Assembly: GCA_024343425.1 (NCBI GenBank)
Contig: BRLC01000005.1
Coordinates: 1-64,000, forward strand
Length of the DNA stretch: 64,000 nucleotides
Direction: 5' to 3'
From: Rhizobiaceae bacterium MnEN-MB40S
GTDB taxonomy: Bacteria > Pseudomonadota > Alphaproteobacteria > Rhizobiales > Rhizobiaceae
The notes below the pieces were generated by a model. The model had not been told where the DNA came from. It searched no databases and was given only the letters and a program-made list of their open reading frames with translations. Shown here one piece after another: positions 8,400 through 17,228 of the stretch. The position numbers were made by a program, and so were the translations under genes. Each line of letters opens with the position of its first letter. The first letter of the stretch is position 1.

Positions 8400-9134
8400 A
8401 TGGGCGGCTCGGTGTTATCCGGAATAATTGCGGAAAGACCTCTCAGGGGACCAGTCGACCAGACAGGCTCGCCTGCGACCGGGGTCGTGGCGTCCCTTTT
8501 CGTCCACGTCCTTTTTTTCCTTCTGCTCCTTATGTTGCTGCCGCTTCCCAAACCTTTGAGCCCTCTGATTCCCGACGCCGTGCGAGTGACGGTTGTCTCC
8601 AGGCTTCCCGCACTTCAGCTGCAACCGCCAAAAGAGGCGCCGCCAAGGGCTGCGCCTTCGCGTCCGTCAAAGCTGATTTCAATCAATCCCGAACGGCTTC
8701 GGCCGCGCCCGCCGGAGGCTCCGGCTCGAAAGGCGCCGGAGGAAAACAAAATGGTGCGCGCGACGCAGATTTTTGCCGGCGCGGTGCTCGCGACGCCGGA
8801 AGCCCGCCAGGCGCGGATGGCTTTGCCGACGCTTGTTGACGAAGACCGAAAGCTCCAGCTCTGCGGACTTGAAGCGATGGAGCAGATCCATGTCTGGGAC
8901 AACACGTTCCAGCCCGAGAGGCTCGTCGCCTACGCAATGGGGGACGCCAGGATCAGTGGAACCAGCGTGATCGCCGACGGCGCGGCCTTCCGCAGCCGCA
9001 GCCGCTGGTACAATCTGCAATTTCGCTGCGAGGTGACGCCGGACATGCGCGACGTCCTCGCGTTCGAGTTTGCGGTTGGCGAACCAATTCCCTACGAGGA
9101 CTGGCTGTCACACAATCTGGCGGCCATTCACTGA
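8400..9134 (+). CDS. DUF930 domain protein with TonB-like N-terminal anchor
   Basis: Protein of 244 aa with a single hydrophobic anchor at about residues 28-55 (VVASLFVHVLFFLLLLMLL), a proline/arginine-rich linker to about residue 120, and a C-terminal DUF930 domain. The domain carries the typical segments KLQLCGLEAMEQIHVW, GAAFRSRSRWYNLQF and FEFAVGEPIP. DUF930 proteins are found mainly in Hyphomicrobiales and have no proven function. The topology (short cytoplasmic N-terminus, anchor, Pro-rich linker, periplasmic domain) recalls TonB, but there is no TonB C-terminal domain. The two conserved cysteines could form a disulfide in the periplasm. It stands alone after the M20 deacetylase. Confidence 0.75.
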   Translation: MGGSVLSGIIAERPLRGPVDQTGSPATGVVASLFVHVLFFLLLLMLLPLPKPLSPLIPDAVRVTVVSRLPALQLQPPKEAPPRAAPSRPSKLISINPERLRPRPPEAPARKAPEENKMVRATQIFAGAVLATPEARQARMALPTLVDEDRKLQLCGLEAMEQIHVWDNTFQPERLVAYAMGDARISGTSVIADGAAFRSRSRWYNLQFRCEVTPDMRDVLAFEFAVGEPIPYEDWLSHNLAAIH

Positions 9135-9177
9135 TGTAAAGAATCAGGAATAGCCCAGCAAACCTGCAAATAAAGGA

Positions 9178-9609
9178 TCAACTTAGCGGCGGGATCCTGA
9201 GCACCTGGCCCGGATAGATCTTGTCCGGATCGGATAGCATCGGCTTGTTGGCCTCAAAAATCGCATTGTATTTCGTTCCGTCGCCATAGGCCTTCTTGGC
9301 CACCGCCCAGAGCGTATCGCCCTTTTCGACGGTGTGGAAGGTTGAACCATCAGCCGTTTCGTCCGTCTCGATATTTTCCTCGACCTTGGCGATGCCCTCG
9401 ATGTTTCCGGCGGCGAGGATGAGCTTTTCCTTCACTTCCTGCGACGGCGCCTTGCCGTTGATGACGACCTTGTCGCCCTCTACCTTCACGTCGAGATCGT
9501 CTTTCAGACCCAGCATTCCGGCTTCCTTAGCGATGGCCTCAGAGGCGTCGTCATCGTCCGAGCCCCAGAGCTGCTTGCCAGCGTCTTTCACGAAATCGAA
9601 TATTCCCAT
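9178..9609 (-). CDS. BON and LysM domain protein (YgaU/Kbp-like)
   Basis: Small protein of 143 aa with the layout of E. coli YgaU (Kbp): an N-terminal BON domain at about residues 30-85 (VKVEGDKVVINGKAP ... GIAKVEENI) and a C-terminal LysM domain at about residues 90-141 (HTVEKGDTLWAVAKKAYGDG ... PGQVLRIP). There is no signal peptide, as for YgaU, whose E. coli homologue binds potassium in the cytosol. A strong ribosome binding site (AGGAGAGG) precedes the ATG. It converges with the DUF930 gene. A role in K+ sensing or in envelope stress would fit the family, but only the domain call is firm. Confidence 0.85.
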   Translation of the reverse strand: MGIFDFVKDAGKQLWGSDDDDASEAIAKEAGMLGLKDDLDVKVEGDKVVINGKAPSQEVKEKLILAAGNIEGIAKVEENIETDETADGSTFHTVEKGDTLWAVAKKAYGDGTKYNAIFEANKPMLSDPDKIYPGQVLRIPPLS

Positions 9610-9805
9610 GATTTTTTCCTCTCCTGGAGCCGATTAATCTATTATGGGGATATTACTATCTGAAAACTATGGAATTTTGACAAGTAAATCAGTGTAAATG
9701 GCAAGCATTCCGTGTTCCATTGTTCGGTTTTAAAAGGCGGACAACATTCGAGTTGCGAGCTGCAATGATTTGGGAACCTGCGCGTTGCGAGACGGTTTAT
9801 GTTGA

Positions 9806-10435
9806 ATGCGCACAAACAGCATGAAGCCCGACATGGCCCGCAAGACGCACGACAACGCCGCGAGCGAAACTCCGGTGAGCGATCTTCTTGGCGCGTTGCG
9901 AGAAAGCAGCGGTTCGGGCGATCAGGTGTCGATCGCCGCCATAGTGGAATCGCTCGGAACCGCATCCCTGTCCGCGGTCATGCTGTTGCCGGCTCTTGTG
10001 GTCGTTACGCCGCTCAGCGGTATACCCGGCCTTTCATCGGTCTGTGGAGTCCTGATCGCTCTCGTCGCGGCCCAGCGAGTCATCGGCAAACGTCATCTCT
10101 GGTTGCCGGAATGGCTGTTGTCGCGTCGCATTGAACGGGAAAAGCTCGCCAATACGATCACGTGGCTTGATAAGCCGGCCTACTGGATCGACAGGCTGAC
10201 GCGGCGACGATTATCGCCACTGGTCCACAAACCGTTTTCGACACTGATGGCGCTGATTTGCGTGGCCTGTGGTCTTGCGATGCCCGTTCTCGAGCTTGTG
10301 CCTTTCAGTTCGTCGATACTTGGAAGCGCCGTCAGTCTGGCGGCGATAGCATTGGTGGCGAAAGACGGAGCGGTCGGTCTCCTGGCCTTGCTGATCATGG
10401 TTGGTCTCGCGGTCGTAACCGCCAATGTGCTGTAA
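9806..10435 (+). CDS. ExoD family exopolysaccharide synthesis protein
   Basis: Membrane protein of 209 aa of the ExoD family, named for a Sinorhizobium meliloti protein affecting exopolysaccharide production and alkaline tolerance. Hydrophobic segments are near residues 50-75 (ending in TPLSGIPGLSSVCG), 145-165 and 170-205; the loop RVIGKRHLWLPEWL is typical of the family. The N-terminal start is uncertain: ATG codons at 9806, 9821 and 9833 are all in frame. It stands alone and converges with the DUF1127-like gene across a strong hairpin. The biochemical role of ExoD proteins is not established. Confidence 0.82.
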   Translation: MRTNSMKPDMARKTHDNAASETPVSDLLGALRESSGSGDQVSIAAIVESLGTASLSAVMLLPALVVVTPLSGIPGLSSVCGVLIALVAAQRVIGKRHLWLPEWLLSRRIEREKLANTITWLDKPAYWIDRLTRRRLSPLVHKPFSTLMALICVACGLAMPVLELVPFSSSILGSAVSLAAIALVAKDGAVGLLALLIMVGLAVVTANVL

Positions 10436-10437
10436 GA

Positions 10438-10466
10438 CGGAAGCGGCCATCGGTCATCCGCTTCCG
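10438..10466 (+). terminator. Hairpin terminator after exoD-like gene
   Basis: A perfect 9-bp stem (CGGAAGCGG with CCGCTTCCG, 11-nt loop) starts just after the stop codon and is followed, after a short gap, by a TTTTT run at about 10479-10483. It lies between convergent genes and may stop transcription from both sides. Confidence 0.65.
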
Positions 10467-10481
10467 CCGGTCGAGGTGTTT

Positions 10482-10703
10482 TTACTCTGTCCAGACAAAG
10501 CGACGTCTGGCTGATACGCCGAACATGACATCGCCTTTCGCGATGGCGATGTCCCGGTAGACATGCGCCGGCATGTCTAGCAGCGCTTCATTTTCCAAAC
10601 GGCTGCGATTTGCCGCCCGCAGCCTTCCCGGCAGTCCAAAGATGCGATTCCACATCGAACCGCTCCGGCTTTTCTCCGTTCCACGATCGATGAAAGTAGT
10701 CAT
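10482..10703 (-). CDS. DUF1127-like small protein
   Basis: Protein of 73 aa with a C-terminal half matching the DUF1127 (YjiS-like) pattern: a basic helix RLRAANRSRLENEALLDMP followed by VYRDIAIAKGDV, where the usual motif is L-x-D-I-G-[IL]-x-R. Small DUF1127 proteins in alphaproteobacteria are linked to phosphate and carbon stress and RNA metabolism, but many copies have no known role. The unusual N-terminal 20 residues carry no domain. AAGGAAA precedes the ATG. The match is partial, so the family call is moderate. Confidence 0.62.
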   Translation of the reverse strand: MTTFIDRGTEKSRSGSMWNRIFGLPGRLRAANRSRLENEALLDMPAHVYRDIAIAKGDVMFGVSARRRFVWTE

Positions 10704-10807
10704 TTCCCTGTTTCCTTCCCGCTCAAATGTTGATCGGTAGCCTGCAATCTATGGGAGTTCTGCGCGAGTCTCTGTGAGAAATGATACAGTTCGGGAAATT
10801 GCCGTTA

Positions 10808-10823
10808 CGGTCAGGATTGACCG
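10808..10823. promoter_or_regulatory. Inverted repeat upstream of paaZ
   Basis: CGGTCA and TGACCG are perfect inverted arms with a 4-nt spacer, 50 bp upstream of the paaZ ATG. The half-site TTGACCG also occurs in the paaG promoter, so a shared regulator is possible but not shown. Confidence 0.4.
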
Positions 10824-10873
10824 AATGGTTGGTTAATTTATACTGGCTGAATGGTATCGAACGGGAGGAAACG

Positions 10874-12904
10874 ATGGGACTGATGCAGGTATCGAGCTTT
10901 GCGGCAGGGCAGTGGATAGCGCCTTCCGGAACGACATCCAAATTGTATTCGGCTGCAAACGGTCAGATCATTGGAGAGGCTGGCTGCGACAGTCTTGATT
11001 TCCAGCAAATGCTGGATTTTGCGCGGGACAGGGGCGGTCCGGCGCTCAGAAAGATGACCTTTCATGATCGCGCGCGCATGCTGAAGGCCCTGGCGCTTCA
11101 TCTCAACGAGCGCCGCGACGGGCTCTATGCGCTGTCTTACATGACAGGGGCGACTTTGCCGGACAGTCGCATCGACATCGACGGCGGTATCGGCACGCTG
11201 CTGGTCTATGCGTCCAAGGGCAGGCGTGAGATGCCCGACGATCAGGTCTATGTCGATGGCGAAACCGAAATGCTGTCGCGGGAGGGAACGTTTCTCGGGC
11301 GACATGTCTGCACCCCTTTGACCGGCGCCGCGATACACATAAACGCATTCAACTTTCCGGTCTGGGGCATGCTTGAAAAGCTCGCGCCCACATTGCTCGC
11401 CGGGGTGCCGGCCATTGTCAAACCTGCGACGGCCACCTGCTGGCTGACAGAGGCCTGTTTCAAGCTGATGGTCGAGAGCGGCGTGTTGCCGGAAGGATCG
11501 GTCCAGTTGATTTCCGGTCGGACGGGCGATCTGCTCGACCGGCTCGACAGCAGGGACATCGTCAGTTTTACGGGATCCGCGGCGACTGCGCTGTCGCTGC
11601 GCTCCAAGGACAATATCCTCGCAAACTCCGTGCGATTCACGGCCGAACAGGACAGTCTCAATGCCTCGGTGCTTGGAACGGACATCGAGCCCGGCTCGCC
11701 GGATTTTGATATTTTCATCAAGGAAGCTGCGAACGAGATCACCACCAAAGCCGGACAGAAATGCACTGCGATAAGGAGAATCATCGCGCCGGCGTCACGG
11801 GTGGAAGCTGTCGTCGAAGCCTTGTCGAAGCGCCTTGCGGCCGTGACCATCGGCGATCCCTCGCTCAAGGAATCCGGAATGGGAGCGCTCGCTTCTGCTG
11901 AGCAGAAACGCGACACGCTGGAAAACGCCGCGCGGATCGGCGCGGAGTGCGAGCGCGTCTTCGGCGACGAGGAGGCTCCGGAGCTGACAGGCGCCGGGGT
12001 CGAGTATGGCTACTACCTCAAGCCCATGCTCTTCGTCTGCAATGATCCGGACGCCGCCAAGGCGGTCCATGAGGTCGAAGCCTTTGGTCCCGTCTCGACC
12101 GTCATGGGATATCGCGACGCCGAACACGCCATCGAGTTGGCGAACCGCGGCGGCGGGTCTATTGTCGCCTCAGTGGTCACGCGCGATCCGCGTACGGCGC
12201 GGGAATTTGTCCTGGGGGCGGGGGGCTCACACGGGCGGATCTACTTCAACAATCGCGATTCCGCGAAAGAAGCGACAGGTCACGGTTCGCCCTTGCCGCA
12301 CATGGTTCATGGCGGTCCGGGCAGGGCCGGCGGCGGCGAGGAACTGGGCGGCGTGCGCGGGGTCATGCATTACATGCAGCGCACCGCGATCCAGGCAAGC
12401 CCGGATCTGATGACAGGGATCACCGGAAATTGGATCCGGGGCTCGAAGGAAATCGCCGCGCCGGCGCATCCCTTTACCCGGACTTTTGGTGATCTTCAGA
12501 TCGGCGAGACCATTCACACCCCGTCGCGGGAAGTCGCGCTGGAGGATATCGAGCATTTTGCGCGATTCACCGGCGATACGTTCTACGCGCACATGGACGA
12601 AGCGGCGGCGAAGGCGAACCCGTTCTTTCCCGGCCGCGTCGCGCACGGCTATCTGCTGCTAAGTTTCGCCGCCGGCCTTTTTGTGGAGCCGAGCCCCGGT
12701 CCGGTGTTGGCGAATACAGGGTTGAACAGCCTGAGTTTCCAAATGCCTGTCAGTCCGGGCGATGCGATATCGGTTCGTCTTACCGTCAAGCGAAAGACGC
12801 CGCGCAATGACGAGTATGGAGAAGTAGCCTGGGACGTCGTGCTGACCAATCAGGACGGCGAGCAGGTGGCCGAGTACGAACTGCTGACAATGGTTTCCCT
12901 CTGA
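10874..12904 (+). CDS. paaZ: Bifunctional oxepin-CoA hydrolase / semialdehyde dehydrogenase PaaZ
   Basis: PaaZ hydrolyses the oxepin-CoA ring and oxidises the resulting aldehyde to 3-oxo-5,6-dehydrosuberyl-CoA in phenylacetate degradation. The 676-aa protein has an N-terminal aldehyde dehydrogenase domain (to about residue 525) with catalytic Glu in FTAEQDSLNAS and Cys in AGQKCTAIRR, and a C-terminal MaoC-like hydratase domain with FTGDTFYAHMDE and RVAHGYLLLS. The ATG at 10874 is chosen because GGGAGGAA sits upstream and the size matches PaaZ (about 680 aa). It lies 24 kb from the other paa genes in this window and in its own transcription unit. Confidence 0.93.
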   Translation: MGLMQVSSFAAGQWIAPSGTTSKLYSAANGQIIGEAGCDSLDFQQMLDFARDRGGPALRKMTFHDRARMLKALALHLNERRDGLYALSYMTGATLPDSRIDIDGGIGTLLVYASKGRREMPDDQVYVDGETEMLSREGTFLGRHVCTPLTGAAIHINAFNFPVWGMLEKLAPTLLAGVPAIVKPATATCWLTEACFKLMVESGVLPEGSVQLISGRTGDLLDRLDSRDIVSFTGSAATALSLRSKDNILANSVRFTAEQDSLNASVLGTDIEPGSPDFDIFIKEAANEITTKAGQKCTAIRRIIAPASRVEAVVEALSKRLAAVTIGDPSLKESGMGALASAEQKRDTLENAARIGAECERVFGDEEAPELTGAGVEYGYYLKPMLFVCNDPDAAKAVHEVEAFGPVSTVMGYRDAEHAIELANRGGGSIVASVVTRDPRTAREFVLGAGGSHGRIYFNNRDSAKEATGHGSPLPHMVHGGPGRAGGGEELGGVRGVMHYMQRTAIQASPDLMTGITGNWIRGSKEIAAPAHPFTRTFGDLQIGETIHTPSREVALEDIEHFARFTGDTFYAHMDEAAAKANPFFPGRVAHGYLLLSFAAGLFVEPSPGPVLANTGLNSLSFQMPVSPGDAISVRLTVKRKTPRNDEYGEVAWDVVLTNQDGEQVAEYELLTMVSL

Positions 12905-12946
12905 ATTTGCGTTGTCAAAGCCGCCAGCGTCGCTGATACTGCCGCG

Positions 12947-13387
12947 ATGTGCGCACAGTCATCCGAGACGCATGAAGGCGGATGCTTCTGCGGGGCGATC
13001 CGTTACAGGACGGTCGGCAAGCCGGACCGCGTTTCCATGTGTTCCTGCGAATGGTGCACGAAGCGAACCGGCAGCGCCTTCGGGATTTCAGTCTATTTCC
13101 CGGAGGATCAGATCGCCTTTCTTGGAGAAGACTGGAAGACCTTCCGGTTGACGTCTGACGCAGGGCGTTGGCTTGAGACCCGGTTTTGCGGACGTTGCGG
13201 CACGACCGTCGGCTGGACTCTCGAATTTCTGCCCGGCCATTGCGGCGTTGCCGGAGGCACATTCGACAATCCAAAATTCTGGTATACGCCCCAACGATAC
13301 GGTTTCGCTCGCTCCAAGCCGGACTGGCTGGAGATTCCTGACGGTCTCCACGTTTTTCAGGCAATGCCCGGATCGCCGAATGAGTGA
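12947..13387 (+). CDS. GFA family (CENP-V/GFA-like) zinc-binding protein
   Basis: Protein of 146 aa of the GFA fold. Zinc-binding cysteines are visible as GGCFCGAIRYR near residue 12, CSCEWC near residue 32 and RFCGRCGTTVGW near residue 88. The founder of the family was reported to speed glutathione-formaldehyde adduct formation, but most members have no proven activity and a metallo-chaperone or thiol-related role is equally possible. It follows paaZ by 42 bp on the same strand and could be co-transcribed; no link to phenylacetate breakdown is known. Confidence 0.82.
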   Translation: MCAQSSETHEGGCFCGAIRYRTVGKPDRVSMCSCEWCTKRTGSAFGISVYFPEDQIAFLGEDWKTFRLTSDAGRWLETRFCGRCGTTVGWTLEFLPGHCGVAGGTFDNPKFWYTPQRYGFARSKPDWLEIPDGLHVFQAMPGSPNE

Positions 13388-13397
13388 TAAGGGCGGC

Positions 13398-14657
13398 TCA
13401 GCCGCCGAAGGGGCCGAGTAACATCAGTGATTGCGGCCCATGGACAGCCGCCCATTCATCCATGATTTCTCTGAGCAGAGGCAGGTTCCAGCCGGCTTCA
13501 GCCCAAAGCGGCGGGTTGAACTCGACATCGGTCTGCCATCTGCGCATTGCGGCGAGGGCGGCTTCGGGAGTGTCGATGTTGGACAGGTTCGCGATCAACA
13601 CGAGAGCGTTCGCCGAACCCTTCGCTGACGCCGGAGACCAGGCAAGGAGGAACGGGCCGCGTCCATTGATTTCAATTCCGGTCAGTTCGGCATCGTAAAT
13701 AGCCTGGTCGGCCATTGCCGCGCCATAGTTCAGCACGGCGGTTTCGCATTTTTGGACGTCATTCAGTCTGGAAAGGGCGTCCGTAGCCACAGACGCAGAG
13801 ACCGGCCAGACGGTCGCCATGCGGGGCGCCGACGCCGGCAGGCCCGGCACGGGCTCATGCTTTTCGCTCTCGACATAGGCCGCGCAGAATTGCGCCAGCC
13901 GCTCCGGGTGTTGTCTTGTCGTTTCCAGAGGAAACGCCACCATACCGTAAGCGGCAATGCGGTCATCCGGACTGGATCCGGGTTTCATATAGACACGCGC
14001 CGAGTGGGCCGGAACGATGATGGTTTCCCGACTGGAACGGACTTCTTCCTTTTCCTGCGTAGCGATTTTCTTTGTCACCCGGCCGGTTCGCTTGTCGACG
14101 ACTGTCGTTTTCACGACTGTGTCGGTGCGTTCCAGGATTTCTTCCGTTTCGCCGACAACGCCTGTGCCGGTGTCGGCGACGACTGTCTCGATGTCTTCAT
14201 CGGTCGTGGTCGTTTCCTCGACACGTTCGACAATTGCATCGGACGTTTCGACGATTTCAACGGTGGAGTCCGTCTTGCCCGGCGTTTTGGTCACACGCAC
14301 GGCTTCGACAATTTCATCGGAGGCAGGCTCCTCGGGCGCTTTGTCCTCCGCCACCTCGGTGGCGCCCGTTTCGGATGGCTTGGCGGGTTCTTCCACTGTG
14401 CCGGAGCCCGCGACGGTCGTTGCCGTTGACTGATCTTCGACCGCGGCTTCAGGTTCAGCGCCAGCCGCCAGCGCAGCCTTCGAGCCTTCATCCTGGGTTG
14501 CAGGCGTCTCCGCTGATGCGACTTGTGACGGCGCCGTCATTACGGGCGGCGCAGACTGTGCGGTCGTTGCGGTAGTGTGTGTGCTGCAGCCGTGAAAAAC
14601 GGCGCTTCCAGCCAGAAGCAATGCGGTCGTCAAAAGATATCTTGAACCATGCGCCAC
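13398..14657 (-). CDS. Putative lipoprotein with Thr/Glu/Val-rich low-complexity region
   Basis: No domain is recognised. With a GTG start at 14657, the N-terminus (HGSRYLLTTALLLAGSAVF then HGCS) looks like a lipoprotein signal, although the lipobox (F-H-G-C) is not canonical; the frame is open further upstream to 14897 but that part has unlikely composition. Residues about 30-200 are rich in Thr, Glu, Val and Ala, suggesting an extended, disordered periplasmic region. The C-terminal 200 residues look folded and contain TGIEINGRGPFLLAWSP and a tryptophan-rich end. Convergent with the GFA gene by 10 bp. Function unknown; an envelope role is inferred from the signal only. Confidence 0.55.
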   Translation of the reverse strand: MAHGSRYLLTTALLLAGSAVFHGCSTHTTATTAQSAPPVMTAPSQVASAETPATQDEGSKAALAAGAEPEAAVEDQSTATTVAGSGTVEEPAKPSETGATEVAEDKAPEEPASDEIVEAVRVTKTPGKTDSTVEIVETSDAIVERVEETTTTDEDIETVVADTGTGVVGETEEILERTDTVVKTTVVDKRTGRVTKKIATQEKEEVRSSRETIIVPAHSARVYMKPGSSPDDRIAAYGMVAFPLETTRQHPERLAQFCAAYVESEKHEPVPGLPASAPRMATVWPVSASVATDALSRLNDVQKCETAVLNYGAAMADQAIYDAELTGIEINGRGPFLLAWSPASAKGSANALVLIANLSNIDTPEAALAAMRRWQTDVEFNPPLWAEAGWNLPLLREIMDEWAAVHGPQSLMLLGPFGG

Positions 14658-14754
14658 TGGACCGTCCCCCGGTTGTATCCAGATGTTTGTGCATTCCGTC
14701 TCTGCTATAGTATGGCAAGTTTCGCGTTTCCGCAATCGAGGAGAAAACAGGACT

Positions 14755-15132
14755 ATGAACACCGCCACAATCCGTTCACTGGCATGCCTGACAATCGCGA
14801 CCGTATGGACAACGCTATTTGTGTCTGGCGCATCGCTTGCCGCGAGTTTCGACTGTTCCAAAGCGGCGGCGCCGGATGAAAAGGCCATCTGCGCCAACCC
14901 CGACCTTTCGGCGCTCGATTCCGAAATGGCTGGATTGTATTACGGCTACAAGGCCTTGCCGCTGCTTATGGGCGCCAGCGGCGTTCGGCAGGACGAGGCG
15001 GAGGCCTTCCTGAAACAACGGTCCGGCTGCGGTTCGGACGTCTCCTGCCTGCGTTCGGCCTACACCCAACGCATCAGCGCTCTGAAATCAGATATCACCG
15101 AAGGCGTGAAAAACTACTGCGTCGGAAACTGA
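14755..15132 (+). CDS. Secreted DUF1311/LprI-like small protein
   Basis: Protein of 125 aa with a signal peptide (hydrophobic core near residues 8-28, cleavage probably after SLAAS) and a mature part with the pattern FDCSKAAAPDEKAICANPDLSALDSEMA, typical of DUF1311/LprI-type lysozyme-inhibitor-like proteins. Six cysteines in the mature protein could form disulfides. The ATG at 14755 is preferred over an upstream codon because it begins a proper signal peptide. It lies between two minus-strand genes. The lysozyme-inhibitor role is known only for a few relatives. Confidence 0.72.
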   Translation: MNTATIRSLACLTIATVWTTLFVSGASLAASFDCSKAAAPDEKAICANPDLSALDSEMAGLYYGYKALPLLMGASGVRQDEAEAFLKQRSGCGSDVSCLRSAYTQRISALKSDITEGVKNYCVGN

Positions 15133-15139
15133 CCGGAAT

Positions 15140-17041
15140 TCAATTCTTGTCCTCAAGCAATAACTCGCCTGCGCGGAGATAGTCTGACTGCGCCTTTTCC
15201 GTCTCGCCGATTTTTTCATAGGCCGCGGCGCGGTTCAGAATGGTCTGGTAGTCGTCGGGCTCCAGTTCCAGGGCGCGATCGTAATCTTCAATCGCCAGGG
15301 CGAATTCCTGGCCATCGAAATAGGCGTTGCCGCGATGGGTGTAGGCAAGCTGGTAATCCGGCGCGAGGGCGATCGCCTGCGTGAGGTCGCTGATCGCCTT
15401 CTGGTCGGATTTCTCGATCCGGTGAGACCAGCCCCGCATGAAATAGACATGGGCGGTGTTTTCGCCCAGAGAGATGGCCTTGTCGAAGGTTTCGACCGCC
15501 TGCCGCACATTCTGAGTGTCGAACTCGACAAGGCCGAGAATGTAGTAGGCGCCGGAAACGGTCGGGTCGAGTTCCAGCACCTTCTCGACATCGCTCCGGG
15601 CGCGATCGTAGTCGCCCGTGTCGTGATAGGCGCTGGCGCGCTCCAGGTAGGACTCGGCGTAGTCGTCCCTGACGGCGATCGCGGAAGTATAGTATTCGAT
15701 GGCCTTTTCGTAACGGGCTTGCGCATGCAGAACATTGCCTTGCGCCACGAGATAGTCAGGATCATCCGGCTGCAATAGGGCGCCCTTGGCGAAATCCGCG
15801 AACGCCAGCGCATAGCGGCCGGCGCGATAGTGGATATATCCGCGGTTGAACATGGCGCTCGACAAGGCCGGTTCAAGCCTGATCGCCGTGTTGTAGTCGT
15901 CAAGGGCGGCTTCGTCGTCGCCGAGTTCGGCGTGAATGAAGGCGCGCCGGAAGTAGTACCGGGATTGTTTCCCATCGAGTGCGAGCGCCTTGTCCATGTC
16001 TGAAAGCGCGGCGCGCGCGTCTCCCGCGCTGTCGAGCAATTCTGCTCGGTAAAAAAACGCTTCGTGGTAGTTCTCGTCGTGCTGGACGGTCCGGCTGAAA
16101 TGCTCGATCGCATTTTCCCAATCGCCGGCGTCCTTGTACAGAAGGCCGCGATTGAAGTAGGCGGTTGCATAGTCCGGGTCGATCCGGATGGCCGCGTCGT
16201 AATCCGTGGCCGCCAAATCCTGCAGGCCGGTGCGTTCATAGGTGACGCCGCGATTGTTGTGGTAGGAAGCGACAGGCGCCAGGCCAATCGCCCGGTCATA
16301 GGCCGCAATAGCGAGGCGGTATTCTTCAACTTCGCCATAGGCGTCGCCGAGTTTCGCCAGGCAGGAATGGTTTTCCGGTTCCAGATCAACGGCTTGCTTG
16401 TATGATTTGGCAGCCTCGTCGAAGCGCTCCATCCCGAACATCAGATCGGCGAAACTTTCCCGGTAGTAGGAGACCTCCGGTTCGATCTCGGACGCCTTCT
16501 TGAGATCGATCATCGCCTGCATGTCGTCGCCGAGTTCGTGGTGCGCCCAGCCGCGGCTGTCATAGGCGGCGGCGAATTTCGGGTAGAGGCGAATGGCCTC
16601 GTTATAATCAGGAATGGCTTTGCGGTAATCTTCGGCGAAGAAACGGGCTTCGCCGCGCCGGAAATAAACATCTGCGTCATGCGGATCGATCGCGGCCGCG
16701 AGCGTAAAGTCGGCTATCGCTTTCGCATACAGTTCCAGGGAGTAATGCGCCAGGCCGCGATGGTAGAGCGCAAAGAAATAGCGTTCATTGTCCTCGAGCG
16801 CCTTGTTGAAGTCCTCGATCGCCTGACGGTAGTGACCGAGATCCAGTCGATATTTGCCGCGGCGGGCGAATTCATAAGGGTTTTTTGGCGCGATCAGAAA
16901 GGCTTCGTCGCCACGCTCGCGCTCCATGCGGTCGATCTCGCGGCTTGAGGGCGACTCCGCGAGCCAAAGCAGGTTTTCCGCGTCGCCGGGCGGGGCGGTG
17001 AAGAAAAACGCTGACAAAAAGCCGAGAACGAGAGGTGTCAT
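15140..17041 (-). CDS. Exported long TPR-repeat protein
   Basis: Protein of about 633 aa made almost wholly of tetratricopeptide repeats: about 16-17 units of 34 residues with the pattern G/A at 8, Y at 11, A at 20 and P at 32 (for example FARRGKYRLDLGHYRQAIED and AYTHRGNAYFDGQEFALAIE). The start is set at the ATG 17041, which gives a hydrophobic N-terminus (PLVLGFLSAFFFTAPPGDA) that looks like a signal peptide; a TTG at 17089 would extend it. No catalytic domain is present, so it is probably a protein-binding scaffold in the periplasm. It faces the MFS gene, with its 3' end close to the DUF1311-like gene. Confidence 0.8.
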   Translation of the reverse strand: MTPLVLGFLSAFFFTAPPGDAENLLWLAESPSSREIDRMERERGDEAFLIAPKNPYEFARRGKYRLDLGHYRQAIEDFNKALEDNERYFFALYHRGLAHYSLELYAKAIADFTLAAAIDPHDADVYFRRGEARFFAEDYRKAIPDYNEAIRLYPKFAAAYDSRGWAHHELGDDMQAMIDLKKASEIEPEVSYYRESFADLMFGMERFDEAAKSYKQAVDLEPENHSCLAKLGDAYGEVEEYRLAIAAYDRAIGLAPVASYHNNRGVTYERTGLQDLAATDYDAAIRIDPDYATAYFNRGLLYKDAGDWENAIEHFSRTVQHDENYHEAFFYRAELLDSAGDARAALSDMDKALALDGKQSRYYFRRAFIHAELGDDEAALDDYNTAIRLEPALSSAMFNRGYIHYRAGRYALAFADFAKGALLQPDDPDYLVAQGNVLHAQARYEKAIEYYTSAIAVRDDYAESYLERASAYHDTGDYDRARSDVEKVLELDPTVSGAYYILGLVEFDTQNVRQAVETFDKAISLGENTAHVYFMRGWSHRIEKSDQKAISDLTQAIALAPDYQLAYTHRGNAYFDGQEFALAIEDYDRALELEPDDYQTILNRAAAYEKIGETEKAQSDYLRAGELLLEDKN

Positions 17042-17228
17042 GCCGATGCAATTGCAATTGAAGTCTGTCCGCAATTGAACCGCAGTCAACGATCCGTTTC
17101 AACTGCAAATACGCGCGTCGCCGTTGCCGCTCGCCTGATGGGCGCCCACGCCGCATAATTTATGCCGGCCGCGGCGATTGCAGCGGCCTGACAATGCGGC
17201 TAGTGCAGTGAATCTGTTCGGGATTTGA

